In this document: positions 34,019 through 41,852 of the stretch, in pieces
How the letters are laid out: each line of letters begins with the position of its first letter
Numbering within the stretch: position 1 is the stretch's first letter
Source: a virus
DNA: 43,945 nt
IMG/VR virus record: IMGVR_UViG_3300025141_000203
Coordinates: 1-43,945 of that record
Reading direction: 5' to 3' (one strand)
Program-made: the position numbers and the translations under genes
The notes under the pieces: generated by a model
Seen by the model: the letters and a program-made list of their open reading frames with translations, nothing else
What the model was told of the DNA's origin: nothing
Databases searched by the model: none

Positions 34019-34944
34019 CAGAATTTATTCCCGAAGAACTAGATCGCTATCGCTATTGGCAAATAGAGCGAGAAAAGATCCGATTTAAAAAAGAGAATCT
34101 AGGAGAAGATCCCCCTTGGACAAACGACCCTATATTACAAGAGTTTAAATTCTGCCAAGTCTTTCGGGAAGATGACCGAACAACACGGTGGTTTGCTAAA
34201 CATATAAGAGAACCTTTAAGAGACGACCCAAAGGTTTTAATGGCAACCGTTATTTTTAGATGGTTTAACTTAATCGAGACGGGGAGAACTCTACTAGAAC
34301 ACAACTTACACTTAGAGTGGGATAGAAAGAAAGCGATTGAAGAAATCACTAAACAACCTAAGTGGATAACAGGCTCCTATATTATTAAAACTCCAAACCG
34401 TATGGATAAGGTGACAGGGGTGGCTGAATGTATTAGTCATATGTGGAGCGATCGAAACTATTTAATAAGTGCTTTATTAACTTGTGCTGCAAACAAAGAA
34501 TCTTCATTAGAAGATACATGGAATTTATTAAGAGATTATCCCTACATGGGTCCCTTTATGGCATATGAAGTGGTAACTGATTTACGATGGACGCATTTTT
34601 TAGAAAACGCGGACGATATATTGACGTGGGCTAATGCTGGACCAGGAGCGATGCGTGGACTTAATCGTTTAACAGGCAGAGATTTATCCTTTTCCCAACG
34701 TAGCCATGATTGGAATAAAGAAATGAATGATTTATATGAAGTTATAACTAAGGAAAGCCCCCGTATTTGGTTTAATCGAAAAGACTTGCCGTATGAAATG
34801 CGAGAGATAGAAGGGGGTCTATGTGAATTCGATAAGTATTCCAGAATCCTAAAGGACGAGGGAAGAACTCGTTCTATTTATAAATACAATAAAGAACTTC
34901 CTATGGTGGAAGATACAATTAACGGAGAAAGTATATGGGCATAA
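34015..34944 (+). CDS. 5-hmdU DNA kinase-type helical domain protein (aGPT-Pplase-like)
   Basis: The 309-residue protein matches from memory the helical domain family linked to thymine hypermodification (HMUDK_hel / alpha-glutamyl-putrescinyl-thymine pyrophosphorylase group). Signature segments are RYWQIEREKIRFKKENLG (12-29), PPWTNDPILQEFKFCQVFRE (33-52), a glycosylase-like turn MGPFMAYEVVTDLRW (about 181-195) and WANAGPGAMRGLNRL (about 208-222). Family members act on 5-hydroxymethyl-dU in DNA or its pyrophosphate. The P-loop kinase half found in the known 5-hmdU kinase is absent here. The hydroxymethylase-type gene lies 380 bases downstream in the same operon. Confidence 0.75.
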   Translation: MTEFIPEELDRYRYWQIEREKIRFKKENLGEDPPWTNDPILQEFKFCQVFREDDRTTRWFAKHIREPLRDDPKVLMATVIFRWFNLIETGRTLLEHNLHLEWDRKKAIEEITKQPKWITGSYIIKTPNRMDKVTGVAECISHMWSDRNYLISALLTCAANKESSLEDTWNLLRDYPYMGPFMAYEVVTDLRWTHFLENADDILTWANAGPGAMRGLNRLTGRDLSFSQRSHDWNKEMNDLYEVITKESPRIWFNRKDLPYEMREIEGGLCEFDKYSRILKDEGRTRSIYKYNKELPMVEDTINGESIWA

Positions 34945-35156
34945 TGAAAGAAAAAGCAATTAATTTGCTAGAAGAATACGGGGACTTAGTAGATATCTAC
35001 TATACTCAATTCTTAGAAGTTTCCTTCTTTTTGAAAGTACCTGCGAGTTACCCTATGGTATTAGCATTTCTTAAAAAGAAAATACCTAACCTAACAGAGC
35101 AAGAACTTAGCTTTTTGGTTAGCGAAATTACATCGGCTTATCATGAAGAGATATGA
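34935..35156 (+). CDS. Small acidic/helical protein, unknown function
   Basis: A 73-residue protein within the modification operon. I prefer ATG 34935 because GGAG lies seven bases upstream; ATG 34944, which overlaps the previous stop (TAATG), is the alternative. It is helical with an aromatic-rich middle (VDIYYTQFLEVSFFLKVPASY). The next gene overlaps its stop by four bases. No motif is recognised. Confidence 0.6.
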   Translation: MGIMKEKAINLLEEYGDLVDIYYTQFLEVSFFLKVPASYPMVLAFLKKKIPNLTEQELSFLVSEITSAYHEEI

Positions 35157-35344
35157 AACGATACAGAGGAACGGCACGGAGAGACGGTGTTGAAAATAAA
35201 AGATCGAGGTGGATTTTGAAAGTAACGGACACCGAAACCAATGAAGTAGTAGAAGAAGGTTCAATAGTAACTCTTAGTGGAGAAACGGCTATCGCTAAAG
35301 CACATGAACTCGCACGAGGATGGAATGAAAGTAATTCGAGCTAG
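35153..35344 (+). CDS. Small basic protein, unknown function
   Basis: The 63-residue product begins with a basic patch (MKRYRGTARRDGVENKRSRW), continues with a strand pair (ILKVTDTETNEVVEEGSIV) and ends in a short helix. It could be a small beta/alpha nucleic-acid-binding protein, but no family comes to mind. It overlaps genes on both sides (ATGA upstream, 20 bases downstream). Confidence 0.55.
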   Translation: MKRYRGTARRDGVENKRSRWILKVTDTETNEVVEEGSIVTLSGETAIAKAHELARGWNESNSS

Positions 35345-36392
35345 AAACGTCAACGACGCACTATTGTTAGGTTTAGATTTATTCCAAGACCCCCGTAACT
35401 TTAGAACGCAAGAGAGCCGTAACGGAGTTACTTACGAAGCCTTAGAGCCTGTCACCACAGTTTATGAAAGACCGTGGGAACGAGTGTGCTTACTTAAGAA
35501 ACGAGACGCCAACCCGTTCTTCCATTTTATAGAAGGACTTTGGATGCTGGCAGGACGTAACGATTTAGAACCCTTAACTTATTTTGTTAAATCCATGGAA
35601 GATTTTTCTGATGACGGTGAGACGCTATGGGGAGCCTATGGAGCACGGTGGCGACACTGGTGGGACGTAGATCAACTAGGAGAAGTGATAGATATTCTTA
35701 AAGCTGACCCGTATGACCGTAGAGCTGTGCTCCAAATGTGGGACGTAGATACCGATTTAAACAGAATTGGAAAGGATCTCCCCTGCAATACCAATATTTA
35801 TTTTAAAGTACGTGATGAAGCACTACAGATGACAGTCTGTTGTCGCTCTAACGATATGCTCTGGGGAGCATACGGAGCCAACGTGGTACATATGTCTATG
35901 CTCCAAGAATATATGGCAACAGCACTCGGAATAGGAATGGGAATTTATCGACAACTAAGTGACAGTTTTCACGTCTATCACAACGAAGTCTGGGAGCGTA
36001 TGAAACATTTAGAGATTGATCCCTTAACCTTTAGAACACAGACTAGGAACCCCTACGATGTATTAGAAAACCCTCAACACGTTCCTCTAATTACAGATTT
36101 TAAAAGATTTCCTTCCGAATTAGAAGAATTTTTTGAACTTTTTACTCAAAGTATTATATCGGATGCAAACTACCCAAGATTTGATCAAACTAACTGGGTC
36201 AACCCAGCATTTAAGGACGTAGGAGTACCTATGTTAAAAACCTTTAAATTACATAAGGAAAGAGATTATTTGAATTCTTATCGAGAGGTAATGAATATAT
36301 TACCTACCGATTGGATGACAGCGTGTTTCGATTGGATTCGGAAACGAGATACGATGTGGAGTATAACAAAAAAGGAGAAAACTCATGGTTAA
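35325..36392 (+). CDS. Thymidylate-synthase-like dUMP hydroxymethylase
   Basis: This 355-residue member of the thymidylate synthase fold carries the nucleophile Cys154 (LPCNTNIYF), the phosphate-binding arginines in DRRAVLQMWDVD, the RSNDMLWGAYGANVVHMSML segment (174-193) with Asn186, and His216 and Tyr218 in SDSFHVYHNE. After the Cys the usual His is replaced by Asn-Thr. The WGAYGAN sequence is the form I recall for phage hydroxymethylases. Asn rather than Asp at the base-recognition site favours dUMP over dCMP. The likely product is 5-hydroxymethyl-dUMP, although plain thymidylate synthase activity cannot be excluded. The start at 35325 has GAGGA upstream. Confidence 0.75.
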   Translation: MKVIRARNVNDALLLGLDLFQDPRNFRTQESRNGVTYEALEPVTTVYERPWERVCLLKKRDANPFFHFIEGLWMLAGRNDLEPLTYFVKSMEDFSDDGETLWGAYGARWRHWWDVDQLGEVIDILKADPYDRRAVLQMWDVDTDLNRIGKDLPCNTNIYFKVRDEALQMTVCCRSNDMLWGAYGANVVHMSMLQEYMATALGIGMGIYRQLSDSFHVYHNEVWERMKHLEIDPLTFRTQTRNPYDVLENPQHVPLITDFKRFPSELEEFFELFTQSIISDANYPRFDQTNWVNPAFKDVGVPMLKTFKLHKERDYLNSYREVMNILPTDWMTACFDWIRKRDTMWSITKKEKTHG

Positions 36393-36732
36393 TAAATGGG
36401 AAGCGATGCTCGCCATCGCACAAAAGGATTTAGATGCTCTGAAAAGGGCAGAAGAATCTTATGGGGATTCATGGAGGCGTCGAGGTGGAGTCGGTGCTTT
36501 TATGATGTTGGCTCGTAAGTTTGATCGAATAGAACACCAATGTGAAAAGCACGGGTGGAACATATTCGAAGCGGGCGAAGCCTTTAAAGGTGAAGCTGGT
36601 CTACTCGATGATATTCGAGACTTACGAAGGTATTTAATTTTAGTGGAGGACTTTGTTCTCCGCACTGACAATAAGGAGGAAGAAGAATGGGATTACTCGA
36701 CTGGTTCCGAAGACGAAGAAAACGACCAATAG
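36385..36732 (+). CDS. DUF1599/Nmad1-like nucleotide-modification-associated protein
   Basis: The 115-residue helical protein has the pattern of the DUF1599 (Nmad1) family: SYGDSWRRRGGVGAFMMLAR, KFDRIEHQCEKHGWN, and LLDDIRDLRRYLILVEDF. Members occur next to base-modification or nucleotide-metabolism genes in phages, matching the neighbouring hydroxymethylase. The biochemical role of the family is not settled. It may bind a nucleotide with its conserved charged helices. GGAG in an AAAAAGGAGAAAACTC leader precedes the ATG, which overlaps the hydroxymethylase stop by eight bases. Confidence 0.6.
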   Translation: MVNKWEAMLAIAQKDLDALKRAEESYGDSWRRRGGVGAFMMLARKFDRIEHQCEKHGWNIFEAGEAFKGEAGLLDDIRDLRRYLILVEDFVLRTDNKEEEEWDYSTGSEDEENDQ

Positions 36733-37004
36733 TTGCTGACCAAGAGGGCAAAAGTCCTTACGAACAAGCTAAAGCTATTATTCAAAAACAACGAGCCGCA
36801 GATGAACTTAGAGCAAAAGCTGAAAAGGATTCAGAAGTCACTTTAGAAAAGTTTGAAGCTGAAAAAGCGAAGCCTAAGCCAAAACGTGCCAGAACAGCTA
36901 AAGGACGTTATAAAGGAGACGATAAGTCTACCCCCGACGTTAACGAAGCATGGGAAGGCGGAAAGGCTCCAAAGAAAAAGAGCAAAGCTAAAAAGAAAAA
37001 GTAA
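36687..37004 (+). CDS. Small lysine-rich protein, unknown function
   Basis: A 105-residue, strongly basic protein with an N-terminal WFRRRRKRP patch and a C-terminus PKKKSKAKKKK. Between them lie a helix (SPYEQAKAIIQKQRAADELR) and a motif GRYKGDDKSTPDVNEAWEGG that I recall from marine phages. It probably binds nucleic acid. It overlaps the preceding gene by 46 bases, with a perfect AAGGAGGAA ribosome binding site inside that gene. DNA polymerase follows after three bases. Confidence 0.65.
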   Translation: MGLLDWFRRRRKRPIVADQEGKSPYEQAKAIIQKQRAADELRAKAEKDSEVTLEKFEAEKAKPKPKRARTAKGRYKGDDKSTPDVNEAWEGGKAPKKKSKAKKKK

Positions 37005-37007
37005 CCA

Positions 37008-38870
37008 ATGCAACAAGAACCGTTATTTACTCCCGAAAGCGACTGGTCTATACCAGACGTGTTCCCTCAGTTTACTGATAAGGAACGCATCGCCGTAGAT
37101 CTCGAGACCTATGATCCTCATCTCCTGACCAGTGGTCCAGGATGGGCGACGGGTCGAGGACATATAGTAGGTGTAGGGGTAGCAACGGAGAGTTGGAAAG
37201 GTTACTTTCCCATTCGTCATGAAGGCGGTGGGAACCTCGATGAGGCGGTAGTCTTGCGGTGGTTGAAGAAGACGCTTTCTTCTCCCAAGCGTGAGGTCAT
37301 CTTTCATAATTCACTCTATGACGTGGGTTGGTTAAGGAGGGAAGGCGTAGAGGTCCAGGGCAAAATCCTAGACACTATCTTCGCCGCTCCTCTAGTCGAT
37401 GAAAATCGACATTCCTACTCACTTGATTCCCTCGGACAAACATACTGTGGAGAAAAGAAAGATGAATCACTGCTGCAAGACGCTGCCTTAGCTTGGGGAA
37501 TCAATCCCAAAGCAGAAATGTACAAACTACCTTCCAAATACGTTGGACCGTATGGAGAGCAGGATGCTGCATTGACCTTAAAACTTTGGGAAAAATTAAA
37601 AGTTGAACTTAGAGAACATAATAGTGAATCTATCTTCGAGATGGAATGTAAATTAATCCCTTTACTTTTAGAAATGCGAGGAAGGGGTGTTCGAGTAGAT
37701 GAAGCTAAAGCCGAGGAGATAGGAGAAACTCTTTCTAAAGAGGAACAAAAGATCCAAGTGGAGATCAAACGCAAGTATGGTAATGAGGTACAGCTCTGGG
37801 CAAATGCCTCGCTACAAAAGATATTTGATGATAATAGTCTATGGTACCCCAAAAGCCCAACAGGTCTAGCAAGTTTCCAACGCCAGTGGCTCGAGGGACA
37901 CGAACACGAATTACCACAACTAATTGTAAAAGCCAGAAAACTTAATAAAGCCAGAACTACTTTCATCGACAAGATGATTATGGAACATTCTTATAACGGC
38001 AGAATACACGCGGAAGCCCACCCCCTACGCAGTCATCGTGGGGGCACGGTCAGTGGTCGTTTTAGTTACAGCAACCCCAATCTACAACAGGTCCCTGCAC
38101 GAGACCCCGAAATAGGAGGACTGATTCGTTCTCTATTTATTCCAGAGGACGGTTGCGAGTGGGGTATTTTCGATTACTCCCAACAAGAACCTAGACTAAC
38201 CGTACACTACGCTAATCAGATGCATCTAACGGGGGCTAAGGACGCCGTAGAGGACTATACGGAAAAGAACGCGGACTTCCACCAGATCGTAGCGGATATG
38301 GCTAATATACCGCGTAAACAGGCTAAAACAATAAATCTAGGACTTAGTTACGGAATGGGTAAACAGAAACTAACTAAAGAACTCGGACTTGATGATAATG
38401 AAGCAGAGAAACTCTTTGCTCAATATCATACGAAGGTTCCCTTTATTAGGGGACTACAAGATCAATGTGCTCGTGTTGCCATCGATAGAGGGTATATACG
38501 AACTATTGCAGGGAGACGATGTCGATTTGACCAATGGGAACATCGGTTCGAAGACAGTGTCCCTCTACCTTTGGAAGAAGCAAAGGAAAAGTATGGAGAT
38601 AATTTAAAACGGTCTTATACATATAAGGCTCTGAATCGTTTGATACAAGGCTCAGCGGCAGACATGACCAAGTTAGCTATGCTCGGTTTATGGGAGGAAG
38701 GAATAGTTCCTCACCTACAAGTCCACGACGAAGTCGATATATCCGTAGAGAACACAGACCAAGCTCAAAAAGTTGCAAGAATAATGGAAAACTGTATAGA
38801 GTTGGCTGTTCCCCTCGTAGTGGACATAGAACTCGGACGATCCTGGGGCGAAACGGAGGAAATAACATGA
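37008..38870 (+). CDS. polA: Family A DNA polymerase with 3'-5' exonuclease
   Basis: The 620-residue replicative polymerase has a DnaQ-type exonuclease: Asp31 and Glu33 in AVDLETY, Asp105 in NSLYDVGWLR, Tyr182 and Asp186 in YGEQDAAL. The polymerase palm follows: motif A IFDYSQQEPRL (Asp389), motif B RKQAKTINLGLSYG (Arg436, Lys440, Tyr448) and motif C VHDEVDI (His573-Asp574-Glu575). There is no 5'-3' exonuclease domain. The residue at the E. coli Phe762 position is Leu444. It would copy the phage genome using primers from the primase at 29505. It is followed by an HTH gene at an ATGA overlap. Confidence 0.93.
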   Translation: MQQEPLFTPESDWSIPDVFPQFTDKERIAVDLETYDPHLLTSGPGWATGRGHIVGVGVATESWKGYFPIRHEGGGNLDEAVVLRWLKKTLSSPKREVIFHNSLYDVGWLRREGVEVQGKILDTIFAAPLVDENRHSYSLDSLGQTYCGEKKDESLLQDAALAWGINPKAEMYKLPSKYVGPYGEQDAALTLKLWEKLKVELREHNSESIFEMECKLIPLLLEMRGRGVRVDEAKAEEIGETLSKEEQKIQVEIKRKYGNEVQLWANASLQKIFDDNSLWYPKSPTGLASFQRQWLEGHEHELPQLIVKARKLNKARTTFIDKMIMEHSYNGRIHAEAHPLRSHRGGTVSGRFSYSNPNLQQVPARDPEIGGLIRSLFIPEDGCEWGIFDYSQQEPRLTVHYANQMHLTGAKDAVEDYTEKNADFHQIVADMANIPRKQAKTINLGLSYGMGKQKLTKELGLDDNEAEKLFAQYHTKVPFIRGLQDQCARVAIDRGYIRTIAGRRCRFDQWEHRFEDSVPLPLEEAKEKYGDNLKRSYTYKALNRLIQGSAADMTKLAMLGLWEEGIVPHLQVHDEVDISVENTDQAQKVARIMENCIELAVPLVVDIELGRSWGETEEIT

Positions 38871-39208
38871 GAGGAATCTCACAAGAAAAGGCAAAAGAAA
38901 ACGCACTTAGATACAGAAACATGTATGATAAGTGGATGAGTAAAGCACTAACCTTAGAGGAGTTGGGTAAGGAACACGACCTCACTAAGCAACGCATGTG
39001 GCAGATTATTACTCGTTGTAAACTGGGCGAGGGAGACTACTATTACGGCACGCAAGTGGCTCGGAATAAATGGTCAGAACTTCACGCACTCTACAACGAT
39101 AAAGAACAAACCCGTCGTGCGTTCAATGAATGGTTAGAAGATAAGGATATTAAACTCATTATGAACAACCACAAGGTTGCACCACACACGGGGTGGGATT
39201 GGAGATGA
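38867..39208 (+). CDS. Helix-turn-helix DNA-binding protein (sigma region 4-like)
   Basis: A 113-residue protein whose segment ALTLEELGKEHDLTKQRMWQ (about residues 27-46) continues IITRC. It is a clear HTH similar to sigma-factor region 4 and related regulators, with the recognition helix around TKQRMWQIITR. The C-terminal half is helical and charged. It starts at the ATG overlapping the polymerase stop. It may bind the shared promoters or the CTAATAG sites found elsewhere in the window; this is only a suggestion. Confidence 0.65.
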   Translation: MRGISQEKAKENALRYRNMYDKWMSKALTLEELGKEHDLTKQRMWQIITRCKLGEGDYYYGTQVARNKWSELHALYNDKEQTRRAFNEWLEDKDIKLIMNNHKVAPHTGWDWR

Positions 39209-39211
39209 TAA

Positions 39212-40153
39212 ATGAATACGGCGAAGGGGTTTGTTAGGTTTTTAGAACTCCTTCCTGTACTGGGGGTGGTGAAAGCTCACCCCCAGCGTAAAAAATATAA
39301 ATCAAAGATATGCAAGCAGTGCAAACTAACTATAAAAGAACCAAAAAGAAGAAAATTCTGCTCTACTGAATGCCATAACGTTTACTGGCTACAAAATCAA
39401 AACCCTAAGAAAATATCAAAACCACAACCTTGTGCGTTTTGCAAAAAAGAATTTAACCATCCCCGACAACGCAAGTATTGCTCTGCGGAATGCAGAATAA
39501 ACGCCAACTCTATTACCTATAATGACTACACTAAAGAAAGAAACTGTGTTCGTTGTGGGAATATCCTGCCTTATGGGGTAACTATCTATTGTTCAGAAGA
39601 CTGTAGAAAAGAACAACACTACGCCAATTTAAAAAATCCGTTTAGCACTCACGGAACAGGAGAAAGAGCTTCATTACTCCCTTATGAACCCAACGTAATG
39701 CCCACGCATTATGTAGACCCTGAGATACTGTCTCAAGCGGAACTACATGTAGAGTGCCACGGGAGCGGAATAAAAGAAGACATGGAGGAAATAAACCAAA
39801 TCATTATGGAGGAAAATATAAAACAACCTTCAAGGTATAAGAAAACTTTTCGCTCTCCCGAAAAAAGCGGTAAGTTGTACTGGTCGGTAAAACAACACGA
39901 AAACGAACGCAGAGAAAGAGCAGGACTATCCAAGATACCGAGTATGAGACACTCTAATTTAGAGCAACAACTTATAGACCATCACAAGGAAAAAGATAAA
40001 GACCCAATGGTAGCCGTAAGGGAGAAGAACTATCAAATACAAAAACATACGAAGGGGTTTGCCACCATTACCCCTATACGCACCAAAAGTGGGAAATCAT
40101 TATCAGAGGTAATGGAGAATGCCAAAAGAAAGCAATCTATGGGCTCTACTTAG
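39212..40153 (+). CDS. Triple zinc-ribbon protein
   Basis: The 313-residue protein holds three metal-binding repeats: Cys34/37/50/54, Cys74/77/90/94 and Cys112/115/127/131, with pattern C-x2-C-x11/12-C-x3-C and words KFCSTEC, KYCSAEC and IYCSEDC. They are about 38-40 residues apart. The C-terminal half (about 170-313) is charged and helical with basic clusters. It probably binds nucleic acid or a protein partner. The first 27 residues look unlike coding sequence of the neighbours and span a strong hairpin at 39260-39286, so the start is less certain. The last 35 bases overlap the nuclease gene. Confidence 0.65.
   Translation: MNTAKGFVRFLELLPVLGVVKAHPQRKKYKSKICKQCKLTIKEPKRRKFCSTECHNVYWLQNQNPKKISKPQPCAFCKKEFNHPRQRKYCSAECRINANSITYNDYTKERNCVRCGNILPYGVTIYCSEDCRKEQHYANLKNPFSTHGTGERASLLPYEPNVMPTHYVDPEILSQAELHVECHGSGIKEDMEEINQIIMEENIKQPSRYKKTFRSPEKSGKLYWSVKQHENERRERAGLSKIPSMRHSNLEQQLIDHHKEKDKDPMVAVREKNYQIQKHTKGFATITPIRTKSGKSLSEVMENAKRKQSMGST
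39260..39286 (+). other. GC-rich hairpin at the start of the zinc-ribbon gene
   Basis: CTGGGGGTG at 39260-39268 and CACCCCCAG at 39278-39286 form a perfect 9-base stem with loop GTGAAAGCT. It lies about 50 bases into the reading frame. Downstream bases are A-rich rather than T-rich, so it is not a typical plus-strand terminator. It could slow translation, protect an RNA end or mark an insertion boundary. Confidence 0.55.
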
Positions 40154-40508
40154 AGACAATCTACTCGACTTTCATCTTCAACGGATTGAAACGGGGATGA
40201 CGGGTTCAGGTGTACCTGACGTTAACGGTTGTAAGAAGGGCAAAGAATTCTGGGTCGAGTTAAAAGAAATTCACTCGGGCAACTCACTCACTCTACGCCC
40301 TATGCAAGTTTCCTGGTTAGCAAAACGGGCTATGCATGGTGGACAAGTCTTTGTTCTTGCTCGGAAAAATAATGAAATTAAACTGTTCCACGTGGACGGT
40401 TTGGAAGGGGCTCAACAACTGGTAAAAGACGGTTTTAAATCCAAGGCTTTGCTTACGCTAACTATTCCTTACGAGTGGGAGGCTCTAAGTAGTGCTTTAC
40501 TTTCGTAG
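40119..40508 (+). CDS. VRR-NUC endonuclease
   Basis: The 129-residue protein has the compact PD-(D/E)XK nuclease pattern of the VRR-NUC family: GVPD with Asp34 (residues 31-34), WVELKE with Glu47 and Lys49, and LRPMQVSWLAKR with Gln63. It would cut DNA, possibly branched structures or host DNA. The ATG at 40119 overlaps the zinc-ribbon gene by 35 bases and has AGAGGT and GGAGA upstream. Its stop region contains the TTTACT box of the next promoter. Confidence 0.8.
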   Translation: MPKESNLWALLRDNLLDFHLQRIETGMTGSGVPDVNGCKKGKEFWVELKEIHSGNSLTLRPMQVSWLAKRAMHGGQVFVLARKNNEIKLFHVDGLEGAQQLVKDGFKSKALLTLTIPYEWEALSSALLS

Positions 40509-40524
40509 CCCTGTACTATTTAAT
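40496..40524 (+). promoter_or_regulatory. Promoter, TTTACT class (copy 3)
   Basis: TTTACT at 40496-40501, 17-base spacer, TTTAAT at 40519-40524. The box is part of GTGCTTTACTTTC, identical in copies 3, 4 and 5. It overlaps the last codons of the nuclease gene. A hairpin GTAGC-TTAAC-GCTAC (40531-40545) begins about where transcription should start. The leader ends ATAGAAAGGAGAAATT. Confidence 0.6.
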
Positions 40525-40578
40525 AGGGGGGTAGCTTAACGCTACGATCATTAACGAGTGCAATAGAAAGGAGAAATT

Positions 40579-41613
40579 ATGGCACATGAAATAGAAACAA
40601 TGGCATGGACGGGCGAGGAGCCTTGGCACGGACTGGGTGTTCAAGTTCCCGCTGATCTAACGCCATTAGAAATGCAGGAAGCAGCCAAGTTAAACTGGAC
40701 GGTTAGCAAACGTCCTAGTTATACTTTGGATGCCCCGCAATGGCACGAGGATGTGGGTATTATCCAAGCGGAAAATACGTTCCACATTGTTCGTGATAAT
40801 GATAACCAAGTCCTCTCCCACTGTGGTAGGGATTACATTCCTATCCAGAATGAGGACATCTTTAAATTCTTTAAACGCTTTACCGAAGCGGGTCATATGA
40901 CTATGGAAACCGCAGGTAGCTTAAAGGACGGTAGAGAAATATGGGGTTTAGCCAAAATAGCTGAAGACTTTGAGCTTGCTGGCGACGACCTTATTAAAGG
41001 TTATCTTTTAATTAACCAACCGCATATTGTCGGTCGCTCGCTTACTATCAAGCTAACGCCTATACGAGTAGTATGTAACAATACTCTCACGTTCGCATTA
41101 CAGCAAGGTGGTACAGCGTCTTTCCGTATGCCCCACGTTAGAGAATTCGGTAACGAGGTTATGGAAGCTGCAGAAGAGGCTTTAGGTCTTTCAGCAGAAC
41201 GTATGACTGAGTTCCGAGAAGCGGCAACGCTACTTTCTAAGAAGAAAGCTAAACACTCTAATGTACTTGAGTTTATTGGGGAAGTTTACCAACCTGCGAT
41301 TATCGCAGAGCGTAGACGTAACCTAGAACTTAAAGCCCAAGGTAAAAAGATTGGTGAGGAAATCCCTTTAATCGATCAATTTAATAATTACCCTAAGTTA
41401 GCGGTAGAAGCTCTCGAGCGTCAACCAGGAGCCAACTTGGCTTCAGCTAAGGGAACTTGGTGGGGTGCATTAAACGCAGTTACTTATGTAGAGGACCACT
41501 TGCGTGAGTCTCAACAAGAAGGCAACGCGTTACACAGTGCGTGGTTTGGTGCGGCAGCCAACCGTAAGGCAAAAGCCCTACAGTTAGCCGTTGAATACGC
41601 GAAGGTGGCATAA
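40579..41613 (+). CDS. DUF932 phage/plasmid-like protein
   Basis: The 344-residue protein matches DUF932 (TIGR03299 type): MAHEIETMAWTGEEPWHGLG at the start, YIPIQNEDIFKFF, IKGYLLINQPHIVGRSL and TPIRVVCNNTLTFAL (about 160-174), and WWGALNAVTYVEDH near the end. The family is common in phages and plasmids and often near recombination genes, but its biochemical function is not established. It is the first gene behind promoter copy 3 with a strong leader, and probably abundant early in infection. Confidence 0.82.
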   Translation: MAHEIETMAWTGEEPWHGLGVQVPADLTPLEMQEAAKLNWTVSKRPSYTLDAPQWHEDVGIIQAENTFHIVRDNDNQVLSHCGRDYIPIQNEDIFKFFKRFTEAGHMTMETAGSLKDGREIWGLAKIAEDFELAGDDLIKGYLLINQPHIVGRSLTIKLTPIRVVCNNTLTFALQQGGTASFRMPHVREFGNEVMEAAEEALGLSAERMTEFREAATLLSKKKAKHSNVLEFIGEVYQPAIIAERRRNLELKAQGKKIGEEIPLIDQFNNYPKLAVEALERQPGANLASAKGTWWGALNAVTYVEDHLRESQQEGNALHSAWFGAAANRKAKALQLAVEYAKVA

Positions 41614-41852
41614 TGGCAAAAGACCCAAAAACGTATCAGCTAGATGCTGAAGTGGCGGGTGTCATTTGGGCAGCATTATTCGAGTCAGGACAGGATGAAC
41701 TGGCTCGACTGCTCTCCGACGCTATGATCGCGCAGGGTTGTCAGGAATTAGCGGGAGTTACGGACAGCTCCCTTATCCTGATGTTTTGGAAAAATTATAT
41801 GGAGGACAATAATATATTGACCTTCAGACCACCCGATAAGGAGTTGAACTAA
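41613..41852 (+). CDS. Small helical protein, unknown function
   Basis: A 79-residue protein following DUF932 with a TAATG overlap and preceding the DUF7303-like gene with another. It is helical (GVIWAALFESGQDELARLLS) with an acidic N-terminus. No motif is recognised. Conserved operon structure makes it a real gene. Confidence 0.6.
   Translation: MAKDPKTYQLDAEVAGVIWAALFESGQDELARLLSDAMIAQGCQELAGVTDSSLILMFWKNYMEDNNILTFRPPDKELN

Noticed and set aside
39260-39300. Rho-independent terminator after the HTH gene
   Set aside because: The stem is strong, but it is followed by A-rich rather than T-rich bases on the plus strand and lies inside the next reading frame.
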